DNA of 64,000 nucleotides from Hormoscilla sp. GUM202. GTDB lineage: Bacteria > Cyanobacteriota > Cyanobacteriia > Cyanobacteriales > Desertifilaceae. Every line of letters begins with the position of its first letter. Within the stretch, counting starts at the first letter, position 1. Of the stretch, positions 60,250-64,000 are shown in pieces. The DNA lies in assembly GCA_005518205.2 (NCBI GenBank), contig RFFC02000006.1:1-64000 (forward strand), in the 5' to 3' direction. A program made the translations under genes and the position numbers. Below the pieces are notes generated by a model that made no database searches, was not told the DNA's origin, and saw only the letters and a list, made by a program, of their open reading frames with translations.

Positions 60250-61128
60250 ATGACCGAAAACACTAAGCATCAACAGCACCACCCAAGACTCGGAATAGAA
60301 GTGCTGTCCGGTTGCAATCTCGCCCACCTGACAGACGAACAGGTACGGGAACTGAAGGAATCGCTTTGGGAACACGGCGTTGTCGTAGTCAGACAGCAAC
60401 ATCTGACGGCATCGCAGTTAGAAGAATTTGCCAGACAGACATTTGGCGATCTAATGTTTGGGGGCAAGTCTTTCACATTAGATCCCGATATCAGTCCAGA
60501 CTTACAAAGCAGATATGTGGCTATATTGGGAAATCCCAAGGGATTTACTTCCGAACCAGTGGGAAAGATTGCTTGGCAATGGCATAATGATAAGGATGGC
60601 GTCCCGCGCACGGAGGGACTGGAGATGAATGCACTTTATGTGGTGATGCTCTATGGGGTGGAAATACCTCCCGAAGGAATAGATGGGCAGCCCCATACTA
60701 CTGAGTTCCTCGACATGATAGAAGGGTACAATAACCTCGATCGCTCCCATCAGCAGCAACTAGAGCAGATGTCGATGTATCATATACCACCAGTATTCTC
60801 TAAGCAGCCTTCGGAGGTCGTTCTTCCCAAGAAAGTGCATCCAATAGTGTCCACTCACAGGGTCACTGGTAAAAAAGGATTATATCTAGGCTCCCACACA
60901 GCAATTCCTGTCGGCATGGAGGATAAACCAGAGACGGCAAAACAGTTTTGGCAGGAACTGGTTCAAACTGCGTGTACTCGCACGCCAGTTTATTCCCATG
61001 TTTGGCATCCAGGAGATATTTTATTTTGGGACAACTCGCAAGTGATGCACCGAGGGACTCCCTATGATGCAAGCAAGTATAAGCGGATTGCACTGCGCTT
61101 AGGAGTCGTGGACAACTCATGCCTTTGA
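60250..61128 (+). CDS. TauD/TfdA-family Fe(II)/2-oxoglutarate dioxygenase
   Basis: The start MTENTKHQQHHPRLGIEVLS is chosen because TAGGAGAT precedes it. The 292-residue product has the iron ligands in AWQWHNDKDGVPRTEG (H-x-D, near residue 120) and QVMHRGTPYDASKYK (distal H, near 270), and the 2-oxoglutarate-binding arginine in KRIALRLGVV. The N-terminal LWEHGVVVVRQQHLTASQLE is typical. Members hydroxylate or cleave many small molecules; the substrate is not known. It overlaps or abuts the downstream lipoprotein gene and is probably coexpressed with it. It is the only intact oxygenase in this cluster. Confidence 0.92.
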   Translation: MTENTKHQQHHPRLGIEVLSGCNLAHLTDEQVRELKESLWEHGVVVVRQQHLTASQLEEFARQTFGDLMFGGKSFTLDPDISPDLQSRYVAILGNPKGFTSEPVGKIAWQWHNDKDGVPRTEGLEMNALYVVMLYGVEIPPEGIDGQPHTTEFLDMIEGYNNLDRSHQQQLEQMSMYHIPPVFSKQPSEVVLPKKVHPIVSTHRVTGKKGLYLGSHTAIPVGMEDKPETAKQFWQELVQTACTRTPVYSHVWHPGDILFWDNSQVMHRGTPYDASKYKRIALRLGVVDNSCL

Positions 61129-61157
61129 ATTTCAACACCGCTACCGAGGGAAATCCG

Positions 61158-62939
61158 ATGAAAGCTGTGGTTCTATCTCTACGCATCCTAGTTCCCTTGG
61201 CCTTATCTTGTCTGTTAATTTTCACAGGCGGTTGCAGCCTGATGAAGTTTACAACCGAGGGGAATCAGGGCGAGCAATTAGTATTAGTCATGCCCAGCGA
61301 TCCCAGCACTTTTAACTTACCCGTCAATAAAACGCCCTACAGTCCTTTTCTTTACATCTACGAAGGATTAGTGGCTAAAAATGGCATCACCGCCGAGTTG
61401 GAACCCGCACTGGCTGAGTCCTGGGTGTTTAGTGACGATCGGGGAAGAATTACTTTTACCCTGCGGTCGGGGCTAAAATGGTCAGATGGAGAACCTCTCA
61501 CCGCAGATGATGTAGTCTTTACCTTTCAGGAGATTTATCTAAATCCCAAAATTCCCACTATATATCGAGATTTTCTGCGCATTGGCAGTACTTTCCCAAC
61601 GGTGCGGAAACTAGACGATCGCCGAGTTGAGTTTATCTTACCCGAACCCTTTGCCCCCTTTGTCAGATACATCAGAATAATGGCAATTATGCCCGCTCAT
61701 GCTTTGCGGGACTCCGTGCGCTCGCTCGATAGTCAAGGAAATCCTCAATTTATTTCTATGTGGGGAACGGACACAGATCCCCAAAACATTATTAGCAACG
61801 GTCCCTACCGCCTCATCAGCTACAGACCAGGAGAACGGGTGGTCTTGGAACGGAACCCCTATTACTGGCGAAAAGACGATCGGGGAAATCCGATGCCCTA
61901 CATCGATCGCTTAGTATTACAAATTATTGCATCCACGGACAACCAATTACTCAGATTTCGCTCTGGGGAACTTGATACCCTGGAGGTGACGTCAAAGGAA
62001 TTTGAGTTACTGAAGCGAGAGGAAAAGCGCGGCAAATATACCATTTACAACGGCGGCCCGAGTCCTGGCATTCGCTTTGTCGGTTTCAATCTCAATCAAG
62101 CCCGCAATGCTAAAGGTAAACCCTTTGTAGACCCCATCAAGTCTCGCTGGTTCAATAGCTTAGCCTTCAGACAAGCAGTCGCCTATGCCATCAATCGCTC
62201 CCGAATAAAAAACAATATTTATCGGGGACTGGGTCAATTACAAAATTCGCCCCTGGCAGAGCAAAGTCCTTATTATCTGTCTCCCTCTTCAGGGTTAAAG
62301 GTCTACAACTACGACCCCCAGAAGGCAAAGAAAATATTGCTAGAAGCAGGTTTTCAGTACAATAGGGAAAAGGAGCTTCTGGACTGGGATGGAAATCGGG
62401 TACAATTTACTCTCCTGGTAAAATCTTCCGAGAAGGCTCGGATCGATACGGCGGTTCATATCCAACAAGACTTGGCTCAGATTGGCATCAAAGCGGATTT
62501 ACAGGTACTCAACTTCAATGTTATCCTCAAAAAGCTGTTGATAAGTCGAGATTGGGAATGTTATGTGGGTTCCTTTGCCGTTTCTGGTGCCGATATTGAA
62601 CCTAACCTGCTATCCTTGTTCTGGTCGAGTAGGGGCTCCTTTCATCAATTTAACCAAGGTCCGCAACCGGGACAACCCCTGATCGAAGGTTGGCAGGTTT
62701 CTGACTGGGAACGAGAGATAGACAGTCTGTTCGCGGCGGGAGCCGCCGAACTGGATGAGAACAAGCGCCAGCAGATTTACGGCAGATTTCAGCAAATAGT
62801 CGCCGAACAGTTACCCGTGTTTTTCCTGGTGAATCAACTAGATATGCAGGCGGTGCGCGATCGGGTACAGAATATTAAATTTTCAGCAAATAGCGGACCA
62901 TTCTGGAACATTGAGGAGTTGAGCATTGCCCCAAATTGA
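61158..62939 (+). CDS. ABC transporter peptide/nickel-type substrate-binding lipoprotein (SBP_bac_5)
   Basis: The start MKAVVLSLRILVPLALSCLL is preferred (GAGGGA upstream, proper lipoprotein signal); an ATG at 61119 overlaps the previous gene. The lipobox ends LIFTGGC. The 593-residue product has the family path: LEPALAESWVFSDDRGRITF, FTLRSGLKWSDGEPLTADDV, NGPYRLISYRPGERVVLERN and RQAVAYAINRSRIKNNIYRG. It would bind peptides or similar solutes outside the membrane, but no permease genes are present here. Its last 85 residues are repeated in the Rieske chimera at 59883-60180. Confidence 0.93.
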   Translation: MKAVVLSLRILVPLALSCLLIFTGGCSLMKFTTEGNQGEQLVLVMPSDPSTFNLPVNKTPYSPFLYIYEGLVAKNGITAELEPALAESWVFSDDRGRITFTLRSGLKWSDGEPLTADDVVFTFQEIYLNPKIPTIYRDFLRIGSTFPTVRKLDDRRVEFILPEPFAPFVRYIRIMAIMPAHALRDSVRSLDSQGNPQFISMWGTDTDPQNIISNGPYRLISYRPGERVVLERNPYYWRKDDRGNPMPYIDRLVLQIIASTDNQLLRFRSGELDTLEVTSKEFELLKREEKRGKYTIYNGGPSPGIRFVGFNLNQARNAKGKPFVDPIKSRWFNSLAFRQAVAYAINRSRIKNNIYRGLGQLQNSPLAEQSPYYLSPSSGLKVYNYDPQKAKKILLEAGFQYNREKELLDWDGNRVQFTLLVKSSEKARIDTAVHIQQDLAQIGIKADLQVLNFNVILKKLLISRDWECYVGSFAVSGADIEPNLLSLFWSSRGSFHQFNQGPQPGQPLIEGWQVSDWEREIDSLFAAGAAELDENKRQQIYGRFQQIVAEQLPVFFLVNQLDMQAVRDRVQNIKFSANSGPFWNIEELSIAPN

Positions 62940-63008
62940 CATCGGGACTACAATCAGGTAAACATGCTATCATCAGGAAAACCAATAGCAAGAGGGAACA
63001 GAGGAAAC

Positions 63009-63293
63009 ATGAACGATCGACCGGCATTAATATTTTACGCTAACCGCAATTGCCCCTATGCTCAAAGGAGTTGGATCGCGCTGTGAGAGCTGCAAGTTGA
63101 TTTTACCTACAAGAACATTGAATTAGGTAAAGACAATAAAACAGACTGGTTTCATCAACTAAACCCGAATGGCACCGTACCTGTAATTCAGCATGGCGAA
63201 ACAGTAGTCTATGAATCACTGGTAATCAACGAATACCTCCAGGAAGTATTTGGCAGCGATCGGATGAAGCTTTACCCACAAAACCAGGGTTGA
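63009..63293 (+). pseudogene. Glutathione S-transferase N-terminal domain with in-frame stop, truncated
   Basis: The reading from ATG 63009 (GAGGAAAC upstream) is MNDRPALIFYANRNCPYAQR SWIAL, a TGA at 63084, then ELQVDFTYKNIELGKDNKTD, LNPNGTVPVIQHGETVVYES and LVINEYLQEVFGSDRMKLYP, and it stops at 63293. C-P-Y-A and NPNGTVPV are the glutathione-binding motifs of the thioredoxin-like domain (omega/DHAR-like class). The helical C-terminal domain is missing: the DNA runs into a fragment of DUF29 in reverse orientation. The first 50 bases are also present at 58608-58660. Confidence 0.85.
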
Positions 63294-63421
63294 GAGCCTA
63301 TGCCAGAATCCTGATTTCCCGCTGCGATTGAATTTCCCTCTTGCAAAAGTTGTTGCACAGCAGTGGCGGTTTGATAATGAGAGTTGATGGCTAACCAGTT
63401 CCAATCTTGTTTCGTTGGCAT
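63294..63421 (-). pseudogene. DUF29 N-terminal fragment
   Basis: MPTKQDWNWLAINSHYQTAT AVQQLLQEGNSI from 63421 matches residues 1-32 of the DUF29 protein at 53984 (about 90 percent). After that the reading (AAGNQDSGIG) is unrelated and runs into the antisense of the GST fragment. The break is near 63320. Confidence 0.8.
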
Positions 63422-63443
63422 TGCTACACCCCATTTAATTAGA

Positions 63444-63929
63444 CTACTCTCCTGACAATTGCAGAACATCATCAATTATTTTGTCAGTCAACCACATTCC
63501 TTTAGTACGCAGCATTGATATTGCTACTGCTACAGATGCTATATACCCTGCTTGTTTGGCCTTGACTAAAACACCTAGAGTGCCCGTGTATGTTAAATTA
63601 TATAGATCGGCAATCCGTCTAGCCAATCTATCGTCAAAAATTAGTAGACTATCGGGTTTCTCCAAGCCTAATGCAATTACTTCTGCTTCACCTCTTCCTA
63701 AATCAATGACTGCCGGGACAAGAGTATCATCAGCAACTGCTGTCATCGAAATCCATGCAATCGAGTTTAATTCTGGTACATCAACCCCTTTAATTTTCCC
63801 TGCTTTCAATTCTTGGAATACCGCCGGTGGTACGATAATATTACCGTACAACTTGCGGAGTAATTCCATCTGGTTTATTTGGTGAAGATAAAGCAGAGGC
63901 GACGTGTTAACAACAACTGTATTAGGCAT
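63444..63929 (-). CDS. DUF3368 PIN-like toxin
   Basis: The 161-residue product starts MPNTVVVNTSPLLYLHQINQ, the DUF3368 version of the PIN active-site strand (VNTSPL with N for D). LGRGEAEVIALGLEKPDSLL and IFDDRLARRIADLYNL carry the other acidic residues. DUF3368 proteins pair with UPF0175 or similar small antitoxins. Its ATG overlaps by 8 bases the stop of a partial gene at the window edge. The length is normal and it appears intact. Confidence 0.88.
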   Translation of the reverse strand: MPNTVVVNTSPLLYLHQINQMELLRKLYGNIIVPPAVFQELKAGKIKGVDVPELNSIAWISMTAVADDTLVPAVIDLGRGEAEVIALGLEKPDSLLIFDDRLARRIADLYNLTYTGTLGVLVKAKQAGYIASVAVAISMLRTKGMWLTDKIIDDVLQLSGE

Positions 63930-64000
63930 TTTTTACATCCTTCTCTAATTCTCCAGTTGTTAAGGAGAAAGGGGATACTTGATAATCTCCTAGCAACATG
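63922..64000 (-). CDS. Partial gene upstream of the DUF3368 toxin (probable antitoxin)
   Basis: Only the last 25 codons are inside the window, reading LLGDYQVSPFSLTTGELEKD and ending VKNA. The stop overlaps the toxin start, the normal coupling of these pairs, so a UPF0175-type antitoxin is likely, but too little is visible to be sure. Confidence 0.45.
   Translation of the reverse strand, partial: MLLGDYQVSPFSLTTGELEKDVKNA

Noticed and set aside
63481..63885. Plus-strand frame over the DUF3368 gene
   Set aside because: Antisense of a recognisable PIN-type gene.
1..64000. tRNA, rRNA, tmRNA or riboswitch genes (for example a cobalamin riboswitch before cobN)
   Set aside because: I looked for typical T-loop, anticodon-arm and B12-box words near gene starts and saw none that I could support by eye; a covariance search would be needed to exclude them.

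Overview
The window comes from a cyanobacterium. It carries both chlorophyll-branch genes chlH (Mg-chelatase) and chlB (dark-operative protochlorophyllide reductase), a cobN-type cobaltochelatase, rbfA next to a cyanobacterial DUF751 gene, a DICT/GAF histidine kinase, and a very high density of the HIP1 octamer GCGATCGC. The many TPR proteins, toxin-antitoxin modules, Rpn/Uma2 nuclease-like genes and palindromic intergenic repeats fit a large-genome filamentous Oscillatoriales-type organism. The species cannot be fixed from the sequence alone. I see no rRNA, tRNA or CRISPR array.

Layout. 0.1-6.9 kb: a TPR-glycosyltransferase gene, an RTX-like gene relic and chlH, which has a CRP-like palindrome in its upstream region. 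7-9.3 kb: an RsiV/DUF3298-like membrane gene cut by a complete ISL3-family element. 9.4-16.8 kb: an accessory stretch with a 159-bp tandem repeat, two xisI copies (one with xisH), DUF433 genes, a vapBC pair, a HEPN/MNT-like pair and several broken genes. 17-22.4 kb: rbfA, DUF751, a type II restriction-modification pair, three membrane or coiled-coil hypotheticals and a frameshifted nanE. 22.5-28.8 kb: a hybrid histidine kinase divergent from cobN. 29-33.2 kb: an Rpn-family gene, vapBC, Uma2 and tacAT.

33.3-39.7 kb: a 21-bp repeat array, a giant STAND/NB-ARC protein with 15 nearly identical TPRs and a small upstream gene sharing its N-terminal motif, then a PD-(D/E)XK protein. 39.8-43.7 kb: a histidine kinase that looks like an internal-deletion product, an ArsR regulator, and GerMN and DUF2993 proteins. 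43.7-46.1 kb: a second, identical ISL3 copy set in duplicated DNA, followed by an unusual array of 42-nt hairpins with compensatory stem changes. 46.4-52.4 kb: proS, a TerB-like gene, gene relics and chlB.

52.6-63.4 kb is the strangest part. It holds genes of what looks like a small oxidative metabolism cluster: alpha/beta hydrolase, FAD monooxygenases, Rieske oxygenase, TauD-like dioxygenase, peptide-binding lipoprotein, GST and DUF29. At least three of these appear as in-frame chimeras in which the 5' part of one gene is joined to the 3' or 5' part of another gene that also occurs intact or in longer form nearby. One further junction is convergent. The window ends in a DUF3368 PIN-domain toxin gene with a partial partner.

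The core genes (chlH, chlB, cobN, proS, rbfA) look intact. Around them the DNA shows active erosion and rearrangement: two identical IS copies with perfect 8-bp target duplications, recent segmental duplications, and more than ten relic genes.
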